Shown piece by piece: positions 49,658-57,384 of a DNA stretch of 57,384 nt. The notes beneath the pieces are model-generated. The model was not told where the DNA came from. It searched no databases and was given only the letters and a program-made list of their open reading frames with translations. Source of the DNA: Prevotella sp. UBA4330 (lineage in GTDB: Bacteria; Bacteroidota; Bacteroidia; Bacteroidales; Bacteroidaceae); NCBI GenBank assembly GCA_002394385.1, contig DGTS01000007.1, positions 1-57,384 on the forward strand. The letters are read 5' to 3'. A program made the translations under genes and the position numbers. The first letter of the stretch is position 1. Every line of letters starts with the position of its first letter.

Positions 49658-49725
49658 GCCCAGGGCAGTCGTAGTGGCGCAAGACCCAGAGGCTATAACA
49701 AAACATTTAAAATCAATTTAAACAA

Positions 49726-49980
49726 ATGGCAAATCACAAGTCAGCAGAGAAAAGAATCCGTCAGACTAAGACGCGCACTCTGCACAACAAGTACTACGCT
49801 AAGACAATGCGTAACGCAGTGCGCAAACTGCGCGCAATGACAGACAAGGAAGAGGCTCTGAAGATGTATCCTACTGTTCAGAAGATGCTCGACAAACTCG
49901 TTGTTAAGAACATCATCCACAAGAACAAGGCTGCAAACCTGAAGTCTGGTCTCATGAAGCACATCAACGGACTGGGCTAA
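49726..49980 (+). CDS. rpsT: 30S ribosomal protein S20
   Basis: 84 residues, starting MANHKSAEKRIRQTKTRTLHNK and rich in Lys/Arg throughout, the usual S20 pattern and length. Binds 16S rRNA early in 30S assembly. Probably transcribed from the tRNA-Glu promoter; followed by a strong terminator. Confidence 0.96.
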   Translation: MANHKSAEKRIRQTKTRTLHNKYYAKTMRNAVRKLRAMTDKEEALKMYPTVQKMLDKLVVKNIIHKNKAANLKSGLMKHINGLG

Positions 49981-50020
49981 TACGCAGAGAAAGAACAAAC
50001 AACTTACAAGAAACCATAGA

Positions 50021-50051
50021 AGACCGCTATCCACAAAGGTAGCGGTCTTTT
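50021..50051 (+). terminator. Rho-independent terminator after rpsT
   Basis: AGACCGCTA (50021-50029) pairs with TAGCGGTCT (50040-50048), followed by TTT. Confidence 0.85.
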
Positions 50052-50161
50052 GTATTGTATCATATTTTTTCCGCAATCTTAACTCCATTTATGTTACTGG
50101 CACTCGGATATTAAAAAAGTAAAAAGGTGTTTATTCTTTTTGTATTTCACTCGTTTTTTTG

Positions 50162-50170
50162 TAACTTTGC
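50162..50170 (+). promoter_or_regulatory. -7 promoter box of gyrB
   Basis: TAACTTTGC with TTTG at 50139-50142, 19 bp up. 24 bp before the ATG. Confidence 0.75.
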
Positions 50171-50194
50171 AACCTATAATAGACAAAACATAAA

Positions 50195-52165
50195 ATGGCA
50201 GAAAATCAGAACAATCAGAGCAACTATTCAGCCAGCAACATACAGGTGCTGGAGGGACTGGAAGCAGTGCGCAAGCGCCCGGCAATGTACATTGGCGACA
50301 TCTCGGAGAAGGGTCTGCACCATCTGGTGAACGAGACCGTTGACAACTCCATCGACGAGGCGATGGCCGGTTTTTGTACGCATATCGAAGTAACTATCAA
50401 CGAAGACAACTCAATCACAGTACAAGATAACGGCCGCGGAATCCCCGTGGACGAGCATAAGAAACTGCACAAGTCGGCTCTTGAGGTCGTAATGACGGTG
50501 CTCCACGCAGGAGGTAAGTTCGACAAAGGCTCATACAAGGTGAGCGGCGGACTCCACGGTGTGGGTGTCAGTTGCGTCAACGCCCTTTCAAGCCACATGC
50601 TCTCACAGGTATATCGCGACGGAAAGATATGGCAGCAGGAGTATGAGAAGGGCAAGCCGCTCTATCCCGTCAAGGTGGTTGGCGAGACCGACAAGACCGG
50701 TACACGCCAGCAGTTCTGGCCCGACGGCACCGTTTTCACCACAACCGAGTATAAGTACGACATCATAGCCAAGCGTATGCGCGAACTGGCATACCTCAAC
50801 GCTGGCATCACCATCACCCTGACAGACATGCGCCCCGACGAGGACGGCAACACAAAGCAGGAGGTGTTCCATGCCAAGGACGGACTGAAGGAGTTCGTGC
50901 GCTACATTGACCGCCATCGCACCCATCTTTTCGATGACGTCATCTATCTGAAGACCGAGAAGCAGGGCATCCCTATCGAGGTGGCAGTGATGTACAACAC
51001 CGACTATAACGAGAACATACACTCATACGTCAATAATATCAACACCATCGAGGGTGGTACCCACCTGACTGGTTTCCGCATGGCCCTCACACGCACACTG
51101 AAGGCTTATGCCGATGCCGACCCACAGATATCCAAGCAAATTGAGAAGGCAAAGATAGAGATTGCCGGCGAGGACTTCCGCGAAGGACTTACCGCCGTTA
51201 TCTCCATCAAGGTGGCAGAACCGCAGTTCGAGGGACAGACGAAGACCAAACTCGGCAACTCTGAGGTGGCAGGAGCAGTGCAGCAAGCCGTTGGCGAAGC
51301 ACTGTCTTACTACCTTGAGGAGCACCCGAAGGAGGCAAAACTGATATGCGACAAGGTGGTGCTCGCCGCCACAGCACGTATCGCGGCACGCAAGGCTCGC
51401 GAGAGTGTGCAGCGAAAGAACCCCATGAGTGGCGGCGGTCTGCCCGGCAAACTTGCCGACTGCTCAAACAAAGACCCCAAGACCAGCGAGATATTCCTCG
51501 TCGAGGGAGACTCCGCAGGTGGTTCGGCAAAGCAGGGACGCGACCGCTACACCCAGGCCATTCTGCCTCTGCGCGGTAAGATTCTCAATGTGGAGAAGGT
51601 GCCCTGGCACAAAGTGTTCGAGGCAGAGTCGGTGATGAACATCATCCAGAGCATCGGAGTGCGCTTCGGTGTCGAGGGTGAAGGCGACAAGGAGGCGAAC
51701 ATCGAGAAACTGCGCTACGACAAGATAATAATCATGACCGACGCCGATGTCGATGGTTCGCACATCGACACTCTCATCATGACGCTCTTCTACCGCTTCA
51801 TGCCGCGCATTATCCAGGAGGGACACCTCTACATCGCTACGCCGCCGCTCTATAAGTGCACGTTCAAGAAAGTGTCTGAGTACTGCTATACCGAGCAGCA
51901 GCGACAGGCTTTCATCGACAAGTACGTGGCAGGCGACGAGAACAGCAACCAACTGCACACCCAGCGCTACAAAGGTTTGGGTGAGATGAACCCCGAGCAG
52001 TTGTGGGAAACCACTATGGACCCGAAGACTCGACTGCTCAAGCAGGTGACCATCGAGGACGCAGCAGCAGCCGACGAGGTGTTCTCAATGCTGATGGGCG
52101 ACGACGTTGAACCGCGCCGCGTATTCATCGAGAAGAACGCCACATACGCCAACATCGACGCATAA
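50195..52165 (+). CDS. gyrB: DNA gyrase subunit B
   Basis: 656 residues. GHKL ATPase: ENETVDNSIDEAMAG-type motif (NETVDNSIDEAMAGF), QDNGRGIPVDEHKK, GLHGVGVSCVNALS; TOPRIM: EIFLVEGDSAGGSAKQGRDR and DADVDGSHIDTLIMT; C-terminal RYKGLGEMNPEQLWETTMDP. Length and the lack of the long Gram-negative insert fit Bacteroidetes GyrB. A ParE assignment is less likely given the start sequence and solitary position. Supplies ATPase activity for negative supercoiling. Confidence 0.93.
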   Translation: MAENQNNQSNYSASNIQVLEGLEAVRKRPAMYIGDISEKGLHHLVNETVDNSIDEAMAGFCTHIEVTINEDNSITVQDNGRGIPVDEHKKLHKSALEVVMTVLHAGGKFDKGSYKVSGGLHGVGVSCVNALSSHMLSQVYRDGKIWQQEYEKGKPLYPVKVVGETDKTGTRQQFWPDGTVFTTTEYKYDIIAKRMRELAYLNAGITITLTDMRPDEDGNTKQEVFHAKDGLKEFVRYIDRHRTHLFDDVIYLKTEKQGIPIEVAVMYNTDYNENIHSYVNNINTIEGGTHLTGFRMALTRTLKAYADADPQISKQIEKAKIEIAGEDFREGLTAVISIKVAEPQFEGQTKTKLGNSEVAGAVQQAVGEALSYYLEEHPKEAKLICDKVVLAATARIAARKARESVQRKNPMSGGGLPGKLADCSNKDPKTSEIFLVEGDSAGGSAKQGRDRYTQAILPLRGKILNVEKVPWHKVFEAESVMNIIQSIGVRFGVEGEGDKEANIEKLRYDKIIIMTDADVDGSHIDTLIMTLFYRFMPRIIQEGHLYIATPPLYKCTFKKVSEYCYTEQQRQAFIDKYVAGDENSNQLHTQRYKGLGEMNPEQLWETTMDPKTRLLKQVTIEDAAAADEVFSMLMGDDVEPRRVFIEKNATYANIDA

Positions 52166-52206
52166 CAACCGCTCTGGCCTACTACAACGCCAGAATAAGC
52201 GACTAC

Positions 52207-52271
52207 GAATTTCACGAATTAAACGTATTTTGCAACAGCATATTGATGTTTAATTCGTGAAATTCTTTTTT
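52207..52271 (+). terminator. Long inverted repeat with T-run after gyrB
   Basis: 18-bp perfect arms (52207-52224 and 52248-52265) around a 23-nt loop, followed by TTTTTT. Reads as a terminator, though the arms (GAATTTCACGAATTAAAC) are AT-rich and belong to the ACGAATTA repeat family found just downstream. Confidence 0.65.
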
Positions 52272-52339
52272 ACCGTTTGTTTCTGATTATCTCTCATAGA
52301 GGGACGCACAACAACGCTATGGCAATTACTACAGTGACT

Positions 52340-52456
52340 ACGAATTAAACGAATTATACGAATTTTTCAACAGCATTGTATTAATAGCCTCTAAACAAAC
52401 TACGAATTATACGAATTAATTTTTTAGGCACGGATTACGCGGATTACACGGATTTA
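52340..52456. repeat. 9-bp-period repeats (ACGAATTAA and ACGGATTAC)
   Basis: Three 9-mers ACGAATTAA/ACGAATTAT/ACGAATTTT at 52340-52366, two more at 52402-52419, and three of ACGGATTAC type at 52430-52456. The two word families differ by two bases and look related. Confidence 0.8.
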
Positions 52457-52466
52457 TGGAGATAAT

Positions 52467-52543
52467 GGTTACAGGTTATAGGTTATGGCTTATGGGTTAT
52501 GGGTTATGGGTTATAGGTTATGGGTTATAGGTTATAGGTTAAA
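52467..52543. repeat. GGTTATR heptamer array, 11 units
   Basis: Eleven head-to-tail heptamers, mostly GGTTATG or GGTTATA, with one GCTTATG, one GGTTACA and one GGTTAAA at the ends. Lies midway between gyrB and the GH95 gene. The rest of 52544-52700 is unremarkable AT-rich DNA. Confidence 0.93.
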
Positions 52544-52704
52544 GGAAAATTAGTTTAATTAGTTTAATTCGTAGTCCTCTTAGTTCTGAAAGTCCTAAGA
52601 GCGTATTTCGTAGTTTATTATATATGTAATGACGAAAGAGATGTTTTTGTTCCATAATTCAAGGAAAAACAGAACACATTCTTGGTAGTTTCACGAAAAA
52701 GAAG

Positions 52705-52713
52705 TATCTTCGC
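52705..52713 (+). promoter_or_regulatory. Probable -7 box of the GH95 gene
   Basis: TATCTTCGC, one base from consensus, 38 bp before the ATG. Confidence 0.45.
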
Positions 52714-52751
52714 AACATCTTTATCAACATACACACTAACCGCAAACGAAA

Positions 52752-55127
52752 ATGATAAAAAGAACGATACTTACGATTGTAACTACTGTAGGTCTGCTGA
52801 CAACAGTCTCAGCACAGCAACAGGCCGAGATGACGATGTGGAGTGACCGTCCCGCCGACTTCTTCGAGGAGGCTTACCCGATAGGTAACGGCAAGATGGG
52901 AGCCATGATTTACGGCTCGCCCGACAACGACGTGATGCACCTCAACGACATAACGCTGTGGACGGGAAGTCCCGTTGACCGTGAGGAAGGAGGCGATGCC
53001 AACAAGTGGATTCCCGAGATACGCAAGGCACTGTTCAACGAGGACTATGCTCTTGCCGACTCCTTGCAGCGTCATGTGCAAGGACACAACTCGCAGTTCT
53101 ACCAGCCACTCGCCACAATGCGTATCATCGACCTCGGTGAAGGCACCGTAAGCGGTTATCGCAGGGAACTGTCCTTAGACAGCGCTCTGGTGAAAGTGAG
53201 TTACGAGAAAGGCGGCACGCACTACCGACGTGAGTATTTCGCCAGTCACCCCGACAAGGTGGTGGCAGTCAGGATAAGCGCCGACAAGGCGCAGTCGCTG
53301 AACCTCCGCGTGCTGCTCACGGCGCAGACACCGCACAGCGTGAAGGCTTCGGGCAAGCAACTGACGCTGATGGGACATGCCGTGGGCGACCCGAAGGCAA
53401 GCATACACTACTGCTCAAATCTCATGGTGCAGTGCGACGGCACCGTGACACATGCCGACTCCACATTATATATTAAGGGGGGCACTACAGCAACACTCTA
53501 CTTCGTCAACGAGACATCGTTCAACGGATTCGACAAGCACCCCGTGAAAGAAGGCGCGCCATACATAGAGAATGTGGCTGACGACGCATGGCACCTGGTG
53601 AACTACACCTATAACGAACTGCGAGAGCGTCACATCAGCGACTATAAACAGTTCTTCGACCGCGTGCGACTAAGCCTCTGCCCCACCCCGTCGGCAAAAA
53701 ACGGCACCCCTGCCATGACAACAGAGCAACTGCTGAAGCAGTATAACGACGCGCCACACACCGCCACATCGGGATGGAACTATCTGGAAACACTCTATTT
53801 CCAGTACGGAAGATACATGCTCATCGCGTCGTCGCGAACACCAGGCGTTCCCGCCAACCTGCAAGGACTATGGACCCCACACCTGTGGAGTCCGTGGCGA
53901 GGCAACTACACCATGAACATCAACCTTGAAGAGAACTACTGGCCTGCCTTCGTAAGCAATCTCAAAGAGATGGCCGAACCGCTCGACGGCTTCATCAGTG
54001 CACTTGCCGAGACAGGCCGCTCTTCGGCACAACATTACTACGGCGTGCAACACGGATGGTGCGCCAGTCACAACTCCGACATCTGGGCGATGACAAACCC
54101 CGTGGGAGAACACAACGAAATGCCTGAATGGGCCAACTGGAACATGGGCGGCGCATGGCTTGTGAACACCCTGTGGGAGCGTTATCAGTTCACACAAGAC
54201 AAGGAATACCTGCGCCGGGTGGCATTTCCGCTAATGAAGGGAGCAGCAGAGTTCTGCATTGACTGGCTCATTGAAAACCCCAACAATCCCAAAGAACTGA
54301 TTACGGCACCATCCACATCGCCCGAGAACGAGTACGTTACCGATAAGGGTTATCACGGAATGACATGCTATGGCGGCACTGCCGACCTTGCCATAATACG
54401 CGAACTGCTCACCAATACCATTGCTGCCAGTTCTGTATTTGGGCATGATGTAGCCTCATACCAAAAGACGCTCAGCCGACTGCATCCATACACAATAGGA
54501 CACGAAGGCGACCTCAACGAGTGGTATCACGACTGGAACGACTGGGACCCGAAGCACCGCCATCAGAGCCATCTCATCGGACTGTACCCCGGCAACCACA
54601 TCACAGAACCCCGACTGCTGAAAGCCTGCGAGCAAACACTTGTCCAGAAAGGTGACGAGACAACGGGCTGGAGCACCGGCTGGCGCATCAACCTATGGGC
54701 ACGACTGGGCAAAGGGAAAGAGGCTTATCACATATACAAGAAACTGCTCACATACGTAAGCCCCGACGGATACGAAGGACCTGACAAACGTCGTTCGGGC
54801 GGAACCTACCCCAACCTGTTCGACGCTCATCCACCATTCCAGATCGACGGCAATTTCGGCGGCACGGCAGGCGTGTGCGAGATGCTGATGCAGAGCACAC
54901 CAGACAGAATAACATTGCTGCCCGCTTTGCCAGCAGAATGGAGCGACGGCGAAGTCAGCGGACTGTGTGCCCGTGGCGGTTTCGAGGTGTCAATGGTATG
55001 GAACGACGGCAAGGTGACCCGTGTCACGATAAGCAGTAAGACTGGCGGCACCACCACCGTATGCTACAACGGCATCGAGAAGAAAGTGAAAGTGAAAAAG
55101 GGGAAAAGAGTGACAATAACCCCTTAA
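52752..55127 (+). CDS. Glycoside hydrolase family 95 (alpha-L-fucosidase type)
   Basis: 791 residues. Signal peptide 1-21 (VSAQQ). GH95 architecture: N-terminal beta domain (WSDRPADFFEEAYPIGNGKMGAMIYG, LNDITLWTGSP), (alpha/alpha)6 barrel and C-terminal beta domain. Active-site segments typical of the family are present: HNSDIWAMTNP, TSPENEY with the general-acid Glu, HRHQSHLIGLYPGN and FQIDGNFGGTAG with the conserved Asp. Most members release alpha-1,2-fucose from host or milk glycans by inversion; some act on alpha-galactose. Periplasmic or surface-exposed. Followed 90 bp later by an AraC-type regulator. Confidence 0.92.
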   Translation: MIKRTILTIVTTVGLLTTVSAQQQAEMTMWSDRPADFFEEAYPIGNGKMGAMIYGSPDNDVMHLNDITLWTGSPVDREEGGDANKWIPEIRKALFNEDYALADSLQRHVQGHNSQFYQPLATMRIIDLGEGTVSGYRRELSLDSALVKVSYEKGGTHYRREYFASHPDKVVAVRISADKAQSLNLRVLLTAQTPHSVKASGKQLTLMGHAVGDPKASIHYCSNLMVQCDGTVTHADSTLYIKGGTTATLYFVNETSFNGFDKHPVKEGAPYIENVADDAWHLVNYTYNELRERHISDYKQFFDRVRLSLCPTPSAKNGTPAMTTEQLLKQYNDAPHTATSGWNYLETLYFQYGRYMLIASSRTPGVPANLQGLWTPHLWSPWRGNYTMNINLEENYWPAFVSNLKEMAEPLDGFISALAETGRSSAQHYYGVQHGWCASHNSDIWAMTNPVGEHNEMPEWANWNMGGAWLVNTLWERYQFTQDKEYLRRVAFPLMKGAAEFCIDWLIENPNNPKELITAPSTSPENEYVTDKGYHGMTCYGGTADLAIIRELLTNTIAASSVFGHDVASYQKTLSRLHPYTIGHEGDLNEWYHDWNDWDPKHRHQSHLIGLYPGNHITEPRLLKACEQTLVQKGDETTGWSTGWRINLWARLGKGKEAYHIYKKLLTYVSPDGYEGPDKRRSGGTYPNLFDAHPPFQIDGNFGGTAGVCEMLMQSTPDRITLLPALPAEWSDGEVSGLCARGGFEVSMVWNDGKVTRVTISSKTGGTTTVCYNGIEKKVKVKKGKRVTITP

Positions 55128-55161
55128 CCCTACCCCCTAAAAACCTAAAAACCCCAAACCC

Positions 55162-55193
55162 CCAAACGACCAAACGGCCAAACGACCAAACGA
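55162..55193. repeat. CCAAACGA octamer repeat, 4 units
   Basis: Four 8-bp units (CCAAACGA, one CCAAACGG) in the C/A-rich gap between the GH95 gene and the araC gene, with looser variants on both sides. Confidence 0.8.
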
Positions 55194-55217
55194 CCAACCC
55201 CCAAAACGACCAATCAC

Positions 55218-56096
55218 ATGGACATCAACAGCATCAAAGAAATAACAATAGAAGGAGCACGGCAACTATACAAAGGAAGCCACATCGGCAACGACCTGCT
55301 GCTCATCGACGACATCAACAAAGTGCCGCTGCCCAACGAGCCGCAGCGCATGAAGTGCATCCTCCTGGCGATATGCCTCCACGGCAAGGCGCAGTATAGC
55401 GTTGACACCGAGGAACACATGGTGACGCCTGGCGACGTGATAATAATCAACGAAGGCACCGTGGCAGACAACTACATGCTGTCGCCCGACTGCCGTGGCA
55501 TCGGCATACTCATCTCCATCGACTTCTTCCGCGAAACCATCAAGGGCATGCACGAGATGTCGCAACTGTTCCTCTTCAGCCGCACACACCCCGTGTTCAC
55601 GCTGACACAGGAAGAGATAACAATGATTAAGGCATACTTCAAAGCCATAAAGTATAAGGTTGACGACAAGGAGCACCACTTCCGCAGCGACGTGGTGCGC
55701 TCGCTGATGATGACCATGATTTACGACATCAGCAACGCCATCTATCGCATACAACAGGCCAGCGACCACCGCCAGACCCGCGCCGAGACGATATTCGCGT
55801 CGTTCATAAAACTCGTGGAGGCTAATTTCCGTCAGGAAAGACGCGTCAGTTGGTACGGCGGGAAACTCGGCATCACACCGAAATACCTGTCCGAGACAGT
55901 GAAACAGGTGAGCAAACGCACTCCCAACGAGTGGATAGACAACTACGTCATACTTGAAGTGCGCGTGTTGCTGCGCAACACCACCATGAGCATCAAGGAG
56001 ATAGCACAACAACTGCATTTCCCCAACCAGTCGTTCCTCGGCAAGTTCTTCAAGGAACGTGTCGGCATGTCACCCTCCGACTATCGCAAGAGTTAG
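55218..56096 (+). CDS. AraC family transcriptional regulator
   Basis: 292 residues. N-terminal cupin-like sensing domain (about 40-120: CLHGKAQYSVDTEEHMVTPGDVIIINEGTV) and a C-terminal double helix-turn-helix (about 205-290: KLGITPKYLSETVKQVSKRTPNEWI, SIKEIAQQLHFPNQSFLGKFFKERVGMSPSDYRKS). Position right behind the GH95 gene on the same strand suggests it senses a sugar or fucosylated product and controls that enzyme or a distant glycan locus. Confidence 0.88.
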   Translation: MDINSIKEITIEGARQLYKGSHIGNDLLLIDDINKVPLPNEPQRMKCILLAICLHGKAQYSVDTEEHMVTPGDVIIINEGTVADNYMLSPDCRGIGILISIDFFRETIKGMHEMSQLFLFSRTHPVFTLTQEEITMIKAYFKAIKYKVDDKEHHFRSDVVRSLMMTMIYDISNAIYRIQQASDHRQTRAETIFASFIKLVEANFRQERRVSWYGGKLGITPKYLSETVKQVSKRTPNEWIDNYVILEVRVLLRNTTMSIKEIAQQLHFPNQSFLGKFFKERVGMSPSDYRKS

Positions 56097-56175
56097 GAAA
56101 CATGCTACTTGGGATATCATACACACTTTCTCATTAGAACCGCCAAGGCAACGCCCTCATAACCCTCACCCCATT

Positions 56176-56330
56176 ATTTACGTCCCATTTACGGCAATTT
56201 GCGGATAAAAATATCGCCATGTAAAAAAGATGTAAAAAAATAAATGGATAAAAGAATGCAACATACAAAATAATTGTTTATCTTTGCCCCATCAATACCG
56301 TCTATCAAAACAGATTAAGCCGTGCAGCCT
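56176..56330 (+). repeat. RHS 5' module, copy 2 (promoter and leader)
   Basis: Same block order as 46400-46561: ATTTACGTCCCATTTACGGC, TGTAAAAAAATAAATGGATA, -7 box, then the common start ATGGAAATAAAGAATT. About 85% similar by eye across the first 110 bp, weaker in the leader. Confidence 0.85.
56279..56287 (+). promoter_or_regulatory. -7 promoter box of RHS cassette, copy 2
   Basis: TATCTTTGC, 43 bp before the ATG at 56331. Confidence 0.6.
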
Positions 56331-56429
56331 ATGGAAATAAAGAATTGCATATCATTTCAGAAAAGGCACAAGGACCACCTGGGAAACGTCCTGTCAAGAC
56401 GGTATTTTAATGTTACAGTAACAATATGA
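56331..56429 (+). pseudogene. Truncated RHS start (32 codons)
   Basis: Begins MEIKNCISFQKRHKDHLGN, matching the first 19 residues of the fragment at 46562, then jumps to VL, which in the first copy comes after about 10 more residues (NRMVIDSEGN). The deletion endpoints share GGGAA(C/T)GTCCTG-like bases, so it probably arose by slippage between short repeats. The frame then fails and stops at 56429. Not functional as RHS. Confidence 0.7.
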
Positions 56430-56458
56430 GAAACAATGAATATGAATATATCTTGTCG

Positions 56459-56508
56459 CATTGCAAATGCTAATACTCAATGCGGGCGGATTACAAATCC
56501 GCCCGAGC
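56459..56508 (-). repeat. REP palindrome, copy B (inverted)
   Basis: Minus-strand copy of the element at 48197 and 57100: palindrome GGGCGGATT/AATCCGCCC (here perfect, 3-nt loop) plus the leader word ATTGAGTATTAGCATTTG. Faces copy C at 57100, so the two bracket 56509-57099. Confidence 0.88.
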
Positions 56509-56698
56509 GGACAATAATAATGAAAATAGAAAACCTTATTCCTTAACAAGTAATAATTGTGGAACTTTTGCTAAAGATGTTTTAGAAGCAGATTCAGAAG
56601 TGAAGAAACAAACTCCAGTGATAATAGACCCAAGACCAGTAAGCATGGTTGAAGAGTTTCAAGAAACCTTTGAAAGTGTCTCATATAATAAAAAATAG
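56480..56698 (+). pseudogene. RHS-type toxin tip fragment fused to a REP element
   Basis: 72 residues. The first 11 codons, including the ATG, are REP palindrome read as protein (MRADYKSARAD). The rest, NENRKPYSLTSNNCGTFAKDVLEADSEV ... VIIDPRPVSMVEEFQETFE, is AT-rich and looks like the last part of a toxin tip: the NNCGTFAKDVL block resembles Cys-containing catalytic segments of papain-like/NlpC-type effectors I associate with RHS C-termini. The N-terminal part of that domain is missing. Ends 4 bp before the putative immunity gene. Likely inactive remnant; whether it is translated is unknown. Confidence 0.55.
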
Positions 56699-56702
56699 AA
56701 CA

Positions 56703-57050
56703 ATGGAACAGACACAAGATTTAGTATTTCTATCCTTATATCTGGGGTTTCCCATGCAACTAATTGGTATTATATACTCCCTTTTTAGATTAAGACATAA
56801 AAGTGTCTTGTCTATTATAACTTTTGTTTTATTGCATTATATCATTAGTATTGTATTGACAATTATTATTTGGCTAAAGTGGTCATTTCATAGCGATGTT
56901 ATGTTTAGTTTCATATTTATACCTTCTTTTGTTGCAGAATGTATATTAGTTTTTATAGCATTTATCATCAATTATATACAACAATTAAAGAATCACGGGG
57001 AGTCTAATTCTATTGATCATTATAGTAAAAACAATGGCAACTCGGATTAA
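56703..57050 (+). CDS. Small AT-rich membrane protein, candidate immunity protein
   Basis: 115 residues from MEQTQDLVFLSLYLGF; a longer frame from 56649 overlaps the toxin fragment and is rejected. Three membrane segments (about 8-27, 35-60 and 68-95) and a polar tail. Strongly AT-rich like the RHS cargo at 46900-48160 and unlike the chromosome around it. Position 4 bp after a toxin-tip fragment is the classical immunity slot. No family recognised; function inferred from context only. Confidence 0.6.
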   Translation: MEQTQDLVFLSLYLGFPMQLIGIIYSLFRLRHKSVLSIITFVLLHYIISIVLTIIIWLKWSFHSDVMFSFIFIPSFVAECILVFIAFIINYIQQLKNHGESNSIDHYSKNNGNSD

Positions 57051-57099
57051 CAAATACAGTAACAGGGGCATCACTGGCATCACATACGACTACGGGCAT

Positions 57100-57175
57100 C
57101 CTGCTCGGGCGGATTTGTAATCTGCCTACATTGAGTATTAGCATTTGTAATGTACAATAGACCAAACCTATGGCA
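57100..57175 (+). repeat. REP palindrome plus RAYT leader, copy C
   Basis: Palindrome GGGCGGATTTGTAATCTGCC(T), leader ATTGAGTATTAGCATTTG and AATAGACCAAACCT up to the transposase ATG. Nearly identical to 48197-48272 and the inverted partner of 56459-56508. Confidence 0.88.
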
Positions 57176-57384
57176 ACATTAAGTTTTACAAAAGAACTCT
57201 ACTTCACCACATCAACAATCATTGATTGGATGGACGTTTTCACGCGGCCACTCTATAAGCATATCATCGTTGACTCGCTAAAGTATTGTCAGGATAGTAA
57301 AGGCCTTGAGATTTACGCTTGGGTGCTGATGACAAACCACCTGCACATGATTGTTGGTGCCGAATCAAACCATCAGATTGGCGA
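57170..57384 (+). mobile_element. REP-associated tyrosine transposase (RAYT, Y1/IS200-like), 5' part
   Basis: 71 codons visible, cut by the window edge. MATLSFTKELYFTTSTI ... PLYKHIIVDSLKYCQDSKGLEIYAWVLMTNHLHMIV (split here for brevity). The block NHLHMIV carries the His-hydrophobic-His metal motif of HUH single-strand transposases; the catalytic Tyr would be further on. RAYT enzymes cut REP palindromes, which are present right upstream and at two other sites in this window, so this is the probable driver of REP spread here. Confidence 0.85.

Noticed and set aside
49598..49840. 80-codon frame overlapping rpsT
   Set aside because: Overlaps the start of rpsT in another frame and reads through a structured leader.

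Overview
The window looks like a chromosomal segment of a Bacteroidales bacterium, most likely a Prevotella-type member of the Prevotellaceae. Evidence: many genes are preceded by the Bacteroidetes -7 promoter box (TAnnTTTGC), there are no Shine-Dalgarno-led starts, and the gene set is typical: a hybrid one-protein two-component regulator (HTCS), a BspA-like leucine-rich surface protein, glycine-lipid acyltransferases, a GH95 fucosidase, an RHS-core fragment with the Bacteroidetes consensus, and a MurE with the meso-diaminopimelate motif. The assignment rests on these features only; there is no rRNA in the window.

Layout. 1-876: repeat-rich intergenic DNA with a candidate structured RNA. 877-10618: mostly minus-strand genes (HhH protein, KDG kinase, lipoprotein, two tandem neurotransmitter:sodium symporters, CYTH protein, an untracked 45-residue membrane protein, prfB, acyl-CoA ligase) plus a VanZ-like protein on the plus strand. 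10799-14700: M20 deacetylase, BspA-like protein and a small MKKxYIKP-type peptide. 15229-23955 (minus): orphan HTCS, then an envelope operon reading dut, TPR lipoprotein, DUF4292 lipoprotein, EnvC-like activator. 24153-27417: dgt (plus) and the glycine-lipid pair glsB/glsA (minus).

28014-44923 is an almost unbroken division and cell wall (dcw) cluster: mraZ, rsmH, ftsL, ftsI, murE, mraY, murD, ftsW, murG, murC, ftsQ, ftsA, ftsZ and a GatB/YqeY gene, preceded by a clear MraZ operator and closed by a hairpin terminator. murF, murB and ddl are not in it. After it come an aldo/keto reductase, a short RHS cassette with AT-rich cargo (46562-48162), recO, tRNA-Glu, rpsT, gyrB, a GH95 enzyme with an AraC regulator, and a second decayed RHS/toxin-immunity-like cassette (56331-57050) that runs into a REP-associated transposase cut by the window edge.

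The most unusual signals are: (1) five intergenic tandem arrays that share an exact 22-bp period but, apart from one pair, not a sequence; (2) two copies, about 9.8 kb apart, of the same promoter plus 5'-coding module leading into different AT-rich RHS cargo, intertwined with REP palindromes and a RAYT transposase; (3) a structured RNA candidate near the left end with its own promoter; and (4) several families of paired palindromes and heptamer arrays. No prophage, CRISPR array or complete polysaccharide utilisation locus is visible.
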